A stretch of 64,000 nucleotides of DNA, taken from NCBI GenBank assembly GCA_905220665.1, contig CAJNAR010000006.1, positions 186,001 through 250,000 of the forward strand, written 5' to 3'. Source of the stretch: Albugo candida. Lineage: Eukaryota; Oomycota; Peronosporomycetes; Albuginales; Albuginaceae. The stretch's first letter is position 1. Each line of letters opens with the position of its first letter. Of the stretch, positions 12,690 to 23,300 are shown one piece after another. The notes beneath the pieces are model-generated. The model did no database searches. It had not been told where the DNA came from and saw nothing but the letters and a program-made list of their open reading frames with translations. The translations under genes and the position numbers were made by a program.

Positions 12690-15600
12690 CTACCAAGAAG
12701 AAAAGTCGGCAGCGCCTGTGGAGGCGATCGAAAAGATGCTGACCATGCTCGGGAACCTATCCGAGAGGATGAATCGGATGGAGGTCTCCCAAAAAGAGCA
12801 AGACAGTAGGCTGAGTACGGACTCACCCGAGTCGCGTGCCGTCAACCTGGAAAGGGAGGTCGGGGCAGGGAACAATATCCTGACCTTGGAACATCCCCCT
12901 TCCAAGGATTTACTGAACGTGTCGCCACTGACTTACTTCAGTATTCGGCGACAGCAACAACAGGCAGGTGTTGAAGGGCTCCCTGCGAGATTTGCAGACC
13001 CAGGAATCAACATGAGCCAGGCATCAGACCCTGGGGCATACTGGGTGGGTTTACCTGCGGGATACCATCCTGGTATAGGTATTTCCAATTGAGGTATGTA
13101 CACCCTGGGCAGCCGAGGATCGGCATGCCAGACGCGCAACAACGGAAGCTCGCGTTGCAACATTTCGACGGGAAGGAACTATACCACGGTCTTGGTAGTG
13201 GTTTCCTAAAGTGGGACAAATAATTTGTTCGTCTGTCGGGTTCGCGGAGCGTGCGTGTGGCTTCGTGTGGCCGGAGGATATCAAGGTTGATGTCCTAGGT
13301 CAGCACCTAGCCGGCAAGGCCCAAACGTACTACCGTCGGCAGGTGGAGACATGGTGGCGTGAAAGCCAATCTTTGGAACATGTGATGCAAAGAATGTTGC
13401 AGACCTTCAATACGAAGATCTCACCTGCACAAAGCATGAAGTGGTTCACGGCACCCAGGGCATCGCAATGAAACTGGACGGACCATTTTCTCTATTTGAC
13501 GGCAATCAGCGAAGACCGTGGAGGTGCAGATACAGCCCTGTGCTGGACAACATTGTTCATTATGCTGATCCACACATGCGGATGACGATGTTGTCCAGGT
13601 TGAACATCCACCGTATAGATTACCTACGACAAGCAGAGGAATTGGTGCAATTTGACCGATCTACGGAGCTGGACACTCATGCCAAGAACTTCGGTCGAGA
13701 TGTGGCGAACACTGTTAAACCCGTGAAGCAGTTCAAGAACAAGGTCAAGTCAAGACCCACCGCAACCACGAACTGACACCCGGACTTGCTTTGAATTTGG
13801 CAAAGTCGGGCACATTCGGTCGCGGGGCCGGCTGATGAAGAAGACACCCACGGGTCTAAACTTCGTTTCGTGGTTGACCATGATGCGGGTAACCCAGCCA
13901 GCCAATGGATACTTGACAGCGGTTCGAGCAGACATTTGGTCAATGACCCCAGTCTGCTCACCGACCCGACCGATTGTCGAAGCGAGTGTCTGACCGCAGC
14001 CACCCGTGGAAGTGCGCGGCGGATCACTCAACAAGGGACTGTGTACATTCAAGTTATCCCACGTATAGAGTTGGAGAATCCGTTTTTCATCCCACGCTTT
14101 GTGTTCGCCGTACGCTCTCTTACTCAGCACCAAAATCAGTCGCTCGTACTTTGATGAGATTCTCAACAATGCCGACACGACGCCATCGCCGCGGCTTTCG
14201 AGATCCGAAGTCGTCAATAATTTTTCACTGGCATCAATGTCTGGATATAGATATCATCTACTGTGCCTGTCCAAAAATGCCAAAATAATGGCAGGGACAT
14301 AAATCTACCCCAATACGAAGCCGACAAGCCACGAAAAAAAGCCCGAGCTTCTTCGCGTTTGTACATGTCAACAGCGACCTTGCGAACGTCTCATTGCCCT
14401 CTCCAACCACAGCCTGGACGTCGGGTCCACTGAAGTGAACACATCCAGCTTCAGGCATACGTCTGACTGACACGACACGTCAAAGATGTCTTGCCTGTGA
14501 CAAAGGGACGCAGAACAAGCGAGTGCTATCAAAGAAGAGCACGGGCACAAATTCGCCAATCGATGTGATCGGCGTCTTTTGTCTGGACCTCAAAGGCCCT
14601 ATGATTTTCCGAGATAGTTTGGAAACAGATACTTGGTCAACTTCATTGATCATCATTCAAGCTACTGTCGGGTTTTTTGGCCAAGTCGAAGGACGTAACC
14701 GCGTTGAAGTTCAAGCTCTTCATGGCAAGCTTTGAGCGTGAATTTAATTGCAAGATCCATGTACTACGCACCGATGGTGGTGGCGAGTACAAGACACTAG
14801 ACATATTTTTCTCATCGGTGAATATCTCGAGTCAAGTAAGAGAGACGAGAAATCAAGCGAGCATTGGCAAGGCTAAAAGATGCACCGCACCATCATGAAC
14901 ATGGTGCGGAGCATGGTTTTTGCAGCCATCCTACCGCTTTTGTTTTGGGGTGATGCCGTGGAATATGCCTCCTATATTCTTAACTGAAGAAAGACCAAGT
15001 CCAACCCTGAAGGTGTATCGAACATGGAGCTTTTGACGAACAAGGCTCCTGTGCAAAGGACATAGTGGTTTTTGGGTCAACATCCACTGCGCATAGAGAC
15101 AAAAAAATAAGTCACTTGGGGAGCAGGAAAAGGCAGGCATCATCATCGGACGAGGCAGCGAAACGATGAGGTACAAGATGTACATCCCACTGGATAAGGT
15201 GGTCGTGGTGACTCAACATGTACAAAACGCTGAAGCACCGCAGCATGGCCAGGATGGAAGGAAGATCTATCCTGATACAGCTCGGCCTTGGGAGGATCCA
15301 CGCAGTAATCACCGAACATGTGACGACGAGCAACGGAATGGTGAAAAGCGTGCGAAGAAGGTCCGCAAGGGTCTAAAGACTACATGGACCAGAGAGTGTC
15401 ATGGTACAAGGTCGACAAGCACAAACCAACTTGCGAAGATCAAGGATGACACCTCGGCGGAAAATCGCGACGTCGTGAACGCACTCATCGGACAAGATCC
15501 GAGGCACTATAGAGAGGCGATGAAGAGTGAGCATCGTGATCAATGGCGCGTAGCCATGACCGAAGAATTGGATGTTCTGAAGGTAAACGATGTCTGGTAG

Positions 15601-17080
15601 ATTGTTGTGCTACCAAGGAATACACACGTGCTACAGAACAAGTGGGTCTACGAGACGAATACCGACGCAAACGGAAACATCGAGCGATACAAGGCTCGAT
15701 TGGTGGTTTGTAGAAACGAGCAAGTGCTTGGTGCTGATTACAAACTGACGTTTGCGGCCGTGATAGATTTGGTGACCGTCAAGCCGATATTGGTGCTCTC
15801 TAGACGATGGGACGTACCTGCACGTCATGGTGACGTACCGAATGCTTACGTAAAGGCAGAAAAGGAGGAGCACCAAGACATCTTCATGGAAATACCAAGG
15901 GGCATGCAAGTAACCACGAAGGAACTTCAAGGATTTGGAGTGCAGTCTTCTGGTGGACGACTCTGGAGCAAGCTGCTACATTCCAGGCTGTCCGAAAACG
16001 GTTACAAGCAGTGCATGATGGACATGTGCTAATGCTTCACGCCAGAAGTTGACGATTGGGCTGTCGTTGGAGTGTACGTGGACGACCTTTTGGTTACCGA
16101 GACCAAGCAGTGCGCGATTGATGAATTATTTGCGGGGATGAAGACATTGTCGGTCAAGGATCTGGGTGTCGTGAAGAAGTTTTTGGGACTTCGAATCTAT
16201 TCGGACGATACTCGAGGATATGTTCTGGATCAAGAAGTCATGATCGACGTGCGGCTGAGAGACTTCAAGTTGGAGTCTGCAAACGGTGTACGAACGCCAA
16301 TCGGAGACGATTGCAATGCCGATGACGACAATCTCTCGGACTTTTTACCTGCGAGCGATGCAAGTGGCGAACCAAGTTTGAGATCATTTCAGTCTTTGGT
16401 TGGGAGCTTTGTTATGGATTGCAAGATGTACCCGGCCCGACATATGCTTCGCAGTACACAAGGCTACACGTCAGACGCAAAAATCGACCGTCAGGAATTG
16501 GAAGACCGCGAAACGTATCGCACGATACTTGAAGGCGTCGAAGAGTTCGAAGCTACATCTAAACGGCATGGTACCGACTCACAAAGATGTCACGATCGAG
16601 TGTTGGAGAGACGCAGATTTTGCTGCCAGCAAGGCGGACCGTAAGTCAGTGTCTGTGTGTGTGCTAACTATGGACGGGTCTGTTGTTATATGTTCATGCA
16701 AGAATCAATCGGGCGTATCGCTGAGTACGATAGAGGCGGAGTTTATATCCGTCTCACAAGCCGGGCGCGAGCTTTTGGGCGTGAAAGAGCTGTTGCTGGA
16801 GCTGAAGCTGCAATTATGCGATCCAATGCCCATGTGGATGGAGAACCAAGCGGCCATCAAGCAACTTTGAGGCAGAAAAGAGCACGACAGGCGCGAAGCA
16901 CGCGGACATCCGTTTCAAGTTTATGTGCTACCACGCGCGTGAAGGAACGGTGATGCCACACTTCATCAAATCGGACGACATGATGGCGTATATTCTCACG
17001 AAGTCGTTGCCCACACCAAGACTGGAGGAGCTACGCAAGATGTTCAAGTTGAAGCCAACTCCGGCTGACGTCGAGGAGGA
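12690..17080 (+). pseudogene. copia gag-pol pseudogene
   Basis: Frame patches in order: gag-like segments at 12718-13092, 13211-13471 and 13441-13776; a broken CCHC knuckle at about 13789 (CFEFGKVGHIRSRG, the second and fourth Cys lost); protease at about 13900 (WILDSGSSRHLVND); integrase core fragments at 14523-14898 (LRTDGGGEYK); reverse transcriptase at 15607-16032 (WVYETNTDANGNIERYKARL) and from 16072 (VYVDDLLV); RNase H at 16650-16870 (LSTIEAEF, ENQAAIKQL). Each junction needs a frame change, and in-frame stops lie between domains. It is a decayed element, not an active one. Confidence 0.85.
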
Positions 17081-17081
17081 G

Positions 17082-17416
17082 TGTTAGAAGATATTGTTTC
17101 TGACAGGTTATGGAGGTTCCAGAGGTGGCTGTAAGACCTGTTACAGGTTAAGGTTGACCTCACCTGATTGGCCGATAAGCTGACATTTGGTAATGATGGG
17201 AGAGACATTGACATACGAATGTCATATGGGGCCAGAACCAGCACATTCTGATGGGCACGCTAGATGTGTGCCAAGTGTAACTTGACTAGGTAAAGTTGCA
17301 GTGCTGGTCATATGCATATGGTAAGGTTAACTAGGAACAAGTAGTTGACGCTCAGTAAATTTAACTTTTACTTCCTCCATTCTTCGCACAAGTGCGAACA
17401 GCGTCAACGTCTAATA
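17082..17416 (+). repeat. 3' LTR
   Basis: Begins TGTTAG directly after the purine-rich tract at 17070-17081 and ends CTAATA, near-complementary termini as expected for an LTR (TGTTAG would pair with CTAACA). Its last 73 bp match the 5' remnant. An internal 65-bp block, 17344-17408, is bounded by the perfect inverted repeat GTTGACGCT / AGCGTCAAC. Confidence 0.75.
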
Positions 17417-17519
17417 TACATTTAAGTCTGGCGAATTTGAAAGCGGAGCAAACTTTCATTATTATTTTCAGGTAGATACTGCTAGATTATCCTTCGTAAT
17501 AATTTTCCTTGCTAACTTT

Positions 17520-17864
17520 TTATTTCTTTACTTGTGGCTTCTTCGCATTTTTTGACCAGATGCCTGGGCAACAAGTCACTTCGGATCTTTCTTTTTCGTT
17601 GGAAGATGATTTCCCCTCATCATATGCTGCACCAATCGCCGCCAATTTCAAGCTCTGTTCAACACGATGAGTTATGTCTGAAGACTCTCTTCGAAAGCTT
17701 CTCATATCTTCTTTCGCCACAGCCACGACCTTCTGCATAGCCCCCAGTTGCGCATTGTGTTGCTCAATGCTCCGTTGATCCATACTCACTGCAGGGATCT
17801 GGTAATTCGATCCAAATATCACGAATGCGATGATTGCAGAGTTTCTTCTCGAGATACAGATCAT
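17520..17864 (-). CDS. Small hypothetical protein with hydrophobic N-terminus
   Basis: ATG at 17864, 114 codons. The first 27 residues include a hydrophobic run (NSAIIAFVIFGSNYQIPAVS). The rest is a polar helix rich in Gln/Arg/Glu, a Lys/Ser-rich stretch, and a tail with CCPGIW and KKPQVKK. A strong donor (GTGAGTATGG) after IPA and an acceptor CAG 57 bp on would remove 19 codons in frame, so two forms are possible. Family not recognised. The frame just upstream (stop TGA overlapping this ATG) is also protein-like, so the real gene may have further 5' exons. Confidence 0.4.
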   Translation of the reverse strand: MICISRRNSAIIAFVIFGSNYQIPAVSMDQRSIEQHNAQLGAMQKVVAVAKEDMRSFRRESSDITHRVEQSLKLAAIGAAYDEGKSSSNEKERSEVTCCPGIWSKNAKKPQVKK

Positions 17865-18100
17865 CTTGATTGATCGGTTTCAATGTGGAGTGAGTTGTCG
17901 TCGAGAGTATATTGAATAGTGAATGACTGGCTCTGCCGATCATGATTTTCCAGTAAAACCAAAGGGTGGGATACGCACGCGTTGTTCAAAGATGTCCCGA
18001 CTGTATAAAAATTTGAAAGCCTGGTAAACCGAATAAAAATGGACCATCTGCATCTAGCCTGGTTTTCTACAAACTCTCTGATCGAGTGGGCAGCAAAGAT

Positions 18101-18254
18101 ATGAGCGAGATTGACTGGATTGTCCAGAATGCGGCGTCCGCCTTTATCAGTCCTTGCGTAATCTGGTGCGTGACCACAAGTATCGCTGCACAACGCGGTC
18201 TAATCCTTTCTTACAATTATGAAGAAACATTCGAAGAGTACGGTACGATGTACG
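18101..18254 (+). CDS. Possible first exon of a small hypothetical gene
   Basis: ATG at 18101 opens a protein-like frame of about 50 residues (MSEIDWIVQNAASAFISPCV...) ending at a good donor, GTG/GTGAGT. After about 70 bp an acceptor (ATATAATAG) leads into an open frame of about 70 codons with two N-glycosylation-like sites. The combined product would be about 120 residues with no recognisable family. Minus frames opposite this exon are also open, so the coding strand is not certain. Confidence 0.25.
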
Positions 18255-18630
18255 ATGTGGTGAGTGTACGCTGTTTATGCTATCCCTGACATCGAGGCGG
18301 TGAGAGTGAAGCGTGAATGTATATAATAGTCAAGTGGTAAAAATAGAACGACATGCGTGCCACAATCGAATAAATACAATGCGACTTTGCTGCTAAAAAT
18401 ACAGCTGATACTATTCGAGACTGGTAGACAGAGAATTGCCCATATTTGTAATCAGTTAGATGCAAATGTTTTGGCTTGCTCCAACAGAGTATCGACTCCT
18501 ATGTTGGAAAAACAATCGATAGTGATGTCATGCTAACATATTACATCAAATATAAGAGCTATATAGGTGAATAGATGTTCGAGTAGTCGTATCCTCATCG
18601 ACGTGGACAGAGTGAAACGGACCTTACTAC
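18255..18630. other. Gap with possible second exon
   Basis: Contains the putative continuation exon described for 18101-18254 (about 18325-18535, plus). Otherwise AT-rich with no feature I can support. Confidence 0.25.
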
Positions 18631-18991
18631 TCACTCTGCATTGGCGACTAGCTTTTTAGTTTGAGCAAGTTGGGTGTTGACTAATTTACAACCATGCTTC
18701 ACCTTCATTCTTGCTATGATTTGATCAGCTTTCTTCACTTGATGGTTTGCTGCCTGCCTCCTCCGATTCAGAAAAGGGTTGTGCCTTCGAACTTTCGGAC
18801 CTAGACCCGTAGATAACGAATGCAACTGATTGGAGCAAGGTGCATTAAAGCGACCAAACCAAAACTGAAAAAACTGTCTAGATCACCCTTTTGTCAAGCG
18901 TGTCTATTTCTCAAGCTGCTTACACCATCTGACAGCACGACAGATGATATCCATTCATTTGTGCGCTCGAAATGAAAAAGGCGATCCGCAT
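18631..18991 (-). CDS. Small basic hypothetical protein, two exons
   Basis: ATG at 18991; exon 1 18991-18926, a 61-bp intron (18925-18865, GTGTAAG...TTTTTTCAG), exon 2 18864-18631, 99 residues. The N-terminus is hydrophobic (MRIAFFISSAQMNGYHLSCC) and could be a signal peptide. The remainder is strongly basic, with KVRRHNPFLNRRRQAANHQ and a Lys-rich C-terminal helix. The intron length matches the commonest length in the window and the reading phase is preserved, which is the main support. No family recognised. Confidence 0.4.
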
Positions 18992-19899
18992 TTTACTAAC
19001 CAAAAGTTTCTGAATTTATCAAGTCAACAATGTCTTCGGTGATTATCACCTTAATAGAATCAATTATAATTGTGTTGAATTGTTTTACTCTTCTACAGAT
19101 GACCACATGTATCTCCTACTTTTCAGGTGTATAGATCATACGAAGTGTGAAGTACAATTGTTCCATTCGTCGAGTGGAATGTCATGATGAGAAAAATGAG
19201 TCGAGTTTTTGGTCACAATTCCACCCAATGAAGGGTTCTGTAAGCTTTATTCTAGCCTTGATTGTAGTAATATCAGGATGCTCGACATATTGCCAATGTT
19301 AGTCTGTCAGATTCGCTTTGAAAGCTTGCAAGAGGGTACGGCAAATTATTCAAAAACGGAGTGCAAGCATTTTAACGCAATGGTTAAAAAGACAACAAAG
19401 GGAGACGTCTATCTTTCCAAGGAGCGTTCTTGCAGAAAAGTATGTCGATATGGGATCTTTGCATTAATACCTCACTAGGTATTGCTGTGATTATTTTCTG
19501 GGTAATGAAAAAGTAAGGTGCACATCTTTTGATTGGTCTTATTGGCTTCAAATATTGACGGATACAAGTTTGAATCGGCTTTGATTGAGATTCATGGGAC
19601 CGAAATTTATATTGAATTAAGAAGGCGGAGTGTAGAATGCTCTTTATGACATTGACTCCATCTCAGCTTCTACTAAAGACCACAGCAACGTACCTTGCAT
19701 TATTGTAGGCACCTGCTAAGAAAGAATATGCTGGTGAAGAACGACCAATCAAATAAAAAAGCAGCGGAGCCCCGCAGATAGGAGAGGTGATTTTGCTCTC
19801 ACTCAGACTCGCACAAAGCAAATTGTTTCTTTATCCTTTATATAATAACCTGTGTAGTATCAACCTTCCCATTTTTGCTGATATAAGAGATCCAGAGGT
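18992..19899. other. Gap, no supported gene
   Basis: AT-rich. The longest frame (19209-19478, plus) starts at TTG without an in-frame ATG before its Cys-containing core, so I do not call it. Confidence 0.4.
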
Positions 19900-20070
19900 C
19901 GAAGTTTGACGTGAAATTGTATCACAGGCTTCATCATCTTCGTTTACAGCTTTCTTTCATCCACTAGCTTCTTTGTGCTTGCTGGTCATATCTGCTTCCT
20001 AGGTAAGATCGGGGTGTCCGATTGTGCCGATATTGACGTTGTGTTTGACGCGGTCGAACTTTGGCTTCAT
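19900..20070 (-). pseudogene. Relic of an EF-Tu gene (5' fragment)
   Basis: Reading leftwards from the ATG at 20070, the frame gives [20 protein letters not shown] and then a stop. This matches the start of the intact mitochondrial EF-Tu gene 10.9 kb away ([20 protein letters not shown]). The nucleotide match around NVNIGTIGH is nearly exact. The P-loop (DHGKTT) is deleted, a stop follows at once, and weaker similarity (KKAVNEDDEA, then TIS, for the KAxxxxEIDKAPEE...GITIS region) continues to about 19900. It is a non-functional partial copy. Its leader differs from the intact gene, so it may come from another EF-Tu paralogue. Confidence 0.6.
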
Positions 20071-20165
20071 GTTATAGGAAAACAGTAATTTGACAAATGC
20101 TGATTGCACAGCAATCATGCGGCTTGTAGAGTAATCCATCAATAAATACTCCTTTACAAAGTGGA

Positions 20166-20259
20166 CCCATTTGAAAAAAATGCTGCTGGTCGGTCACATG
20201 GTTCAACGTGTACCCATTTGAGAAAAATGCTGCTAGTGGGTCATATGATTGGTTAATAA
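20166..20259. repeat. 47-bp tandem duplication
   Basis: Two adjacent imperfect copies start at 20166 and 20213, each with CCCATTTGA(A/G)AAAAATGCTG then GGTC(A)CATATG-like sequence. They lie just upstream of the 20318 gene, in its promoter or 5' UTR. Confidence 0.75.
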
Positions 20260-20317
20260 TCTACCAAGCAGTATTCGCTGCAAAAGTATTTAGACCGCTT
20301 CCAAGCCTTTGGTCAGA

Positions 20318-23300
20318 ATGGATGATTTTTACCGTCTCGAACGGCTACTTTTCCTCGGAGACGATTGTGATATTGATGCAAATGATATTTTGAACGGTTT
20401 CCAGAAGAATTTTCTCGCACACTCCCCTCTCACAACACCACTCTCTCTGCGTCCATGCTCTCTATCACCGCTCGTTTCCACCACAAATCCTTCCGAAGAT
20501 GAGATTTTTCACTCTGTCATTGCTCAAAGCTGTGGACTTGAAGAGATCGATATCGCATCGTGGAAGAGATTGAAAGATAAGGCAAAGCTCTCTTCGGATG
20601 CTCAAAGTCTATCGTGGCAGGATGCTATCATTCTGCGTGACTTAATCTTTCAACAACGTCTAGCATGTTTTCAGGCTCGAATTTTACTGTTTCGACTAGC
20701 ACTATATGTGCATATGGAACCGGAGGATACTAAAGAGGCGTCTCGAAGTCTAAAAAATGCGATTATGCAGAGTGCTGAAGCGCTTTTGCGTCAGGAAAGC
20801 CTAGGGAGCATGTTGATCGGTGCAATATGTGCGAATAATGATGTTTCACATCGTTTGAAGAAAAACGACAAGTATGCGGAGGCTATAGAACAAGTTGTGG
20901 ATGTCTCTAAACTAGCAACTTATCTAGTACATTCTACTCGTGCGAAAGAGCTAAATTATGTGAAGGAGGCATTGCATGCAAGGGAGTTGCTGCTACTTGT
21001 GACAGTATTTGCATCGAAAATTAATATTGTTGACAAGGACTGGACGGCAGACAAAGCAGCCAAGATTGTTCAGACATTACATGTACCGTCCGCTATAATT
21101 GCATTCTTATCGTGCGCTAAGTAATGTAATGCTTACTACACAGAATTCCCACTGGAAAATTCCAGAAGACAAGTTTCACCACGAGACCTGCGAGGATGTT
21201 GTATTTCGTCAACTTCAGCAAGAGAGCATTCATGTTAGCACCTTACTTTGCGCTTGGATTCTGATGCCAGAGTCCTCTATCTTTTGGCAAGAGCAGGACA
21301 TACGAAAGCTTCTTGAAAAGGACATCACAAAAGACTTATATCGTGATATGGAAGACACCTATAGTGAGACCGATCGCTTTATTCTATTGAGTGTCGCAGT
21401 AGCGGGCATCAGAGCTGTGCCTATTGAACGTCTTCAAGCTCTTGATCCAGCACTTGTTGATTTTGTGAAGACGTCAGCGAGTCGAAATCCCTTTCAACAT
21501 TTGGATTTGATTGTGAACTCAATGGTCCATGAACGAAAGTCATGTGACTTGGGCGATGGAAATTTTTACAGCTTTAATGTACCGTGTGCCGATCTGAATC
21601 AAATTCACACAAACAAAATGCTGGTGAGTAAGCGTAACTCTACTGCTCAGGCTATAGTCTATCAGATAGTTGGCATGAATGTGGTGGAAGAGTTCACCCG
21701 GCTATTTGAAGAAGTGGCAAACAAATCTGTTTTAAGTCAGCGTGTTCTAGTAAAAACAGTGATCCCACTACTGCATGCGCACTATTGGAAGGATGTGCTC
21801 TGTCCTACAAATGCACAATGTCTTGTCGTGAAGTATATGACGCGCCTAGCAAATCCTATATCATCCGATGCCGCGTTTACCACATTATCAATTCTCTCTC
21901 AAGTTACCATGCATGCCAGTACAAATACAAGCTTACAAGAAACCTGCATGGAGCGCATTCGGGGCACTTTCCAAGAGGAGAAGTTCTATCCACAGCTTCT
22001 GGGTGATACATACACGGCTCGAAGCAGCAGTAGGTCTAAGTTGGCTCTGCAAAACGGAGATGAAGCAAATAATCCTACATCCTTATGGGCGACAATTCTG
22101 GTATCACTCGATACTTTGGCGTGGTACGTGCAGGAAGGAAGAAGCATAGATGCAAATTCTTTTGGCGTCGCAAGTGTTTTTTTCGAATTATTGGGCAATA
22201 TTCGACAATGGGAAGATGCATCTGCCAAAGTGCAAGAGATCGCGCACTGGATTGGATATGTTAGACTACGACATTGGTGGCAATCTCGTAGGATTCCATC
22301 GGGCGAGGTGTACCTTGCGAAATTACTCAAATGTGAAGATGTATCGCTGAGTGTTTTACTACACGCTGACGAGCGACAACTCAGCTCTATAGGCATCACT
22401 GGTCCATGCGTAAGAAAAACGATTCTGGCTTATTGTCTTGATGATGTTGAAAGCATCACGTGCAAGGAAACAACGAAAAGTACAACTTTCACAATCGATG
22501 GATTGTACTTCCTGATACGTGTTTGCCTTTTCAGCTTGGAAGCATTATTGGAGAATAATGAAGCAGGTGAAGTTTCACGAAAATTTACATCAAACTCTCT
22601 CAAAGCACTTGGCACTCTCACGTCGATCGACATTGCCGTGGATATATTGACTCATGATTTTGGATTGATGGGTCATGGAAGCATGTCTGCGCGTATCTTG
22701 CAGAGCGCTTTGGAAGGGCTCGCGTTATCACATTGTAACAAGGAGGCATATGCTTGTTTCACCATAGCCTTGGAGATTTGCTGGAACATGACGCAATGGT
22801 GTCTATCTTCGGAAGTCAAATTACTGGACTCATTCTGTGGTACTTCTTGTCCAACGGATACAGATGTGATCACCTCGATACAGCAGATTTGGTGGACTCG
22901 TATTATCGATTTTGTATTAAAAACTCTTCGAGACATCAGAGAAGTTGGATTTCTTGACGAAATTGCGAATTGGTTCACTCAAGCGACCTGTTTCGCGTTG
23001 CTCAATTGCATTCTCAGTGCACGGTATTTTAGACCGACTTGTGTATTACAAGAGATACAAACAGCTTTGCGAACATTAATCGCTCACAATTTACCTTTAC
23101 TTGAACAACTTGTGAACACCGCGTCCACTCTACTCGAAGAAGGGAAGAATACAATGGGGAAAGGAACACGTGTGTATCCATTCTTCCAAACCACGACCGA
23201 AGAGGATAGTAAACTACAAACACAATATGGCATCGTAGAACCGAAGGTATCCAAAACGACTGTGAAGAAATCTCTGCAAACACGGGAGGAGTTGGCTGCG

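Larger units (their letters stand above)
12527..17416 (+). mobile_element. Degenerate Ty1/copia LTR retrotransposon, 5' LTR truncated
   Basis: Domain order is gag, protease, integrase, reverse transcriptase, RNase H, which is the copia order. A complete 3' LTR (about 335 bp) begins TGTTAG after a purine-rich GAGGAGGAG tract and ends CTAATA. At the 5' end only about 73 bp of matching LTR sequence is found (12527-12599), followed by GGTTGTGAGCCC as a possible primer-binding site. Frames are interrupted throughout, so the copy cannot encode a full polyprotein. Base composition is more GC-rich than the flanks. No target-site duplication could be tested because the true 5' end is missing. Confidence 0.85.

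Noticed and set aside
19209..19478. Plus-strand 89-codon open frame with several Cys
   Set aside because: It opens at TTG with no ATG before its core, has no splice context and no recognisable domain.
21099..21143. Frameshift at the junction of the two large frames of the helical protein
   Set aside because: A normal 61-bp phase-0 intron (21083-21143) explains the frame change without a sequencing error.
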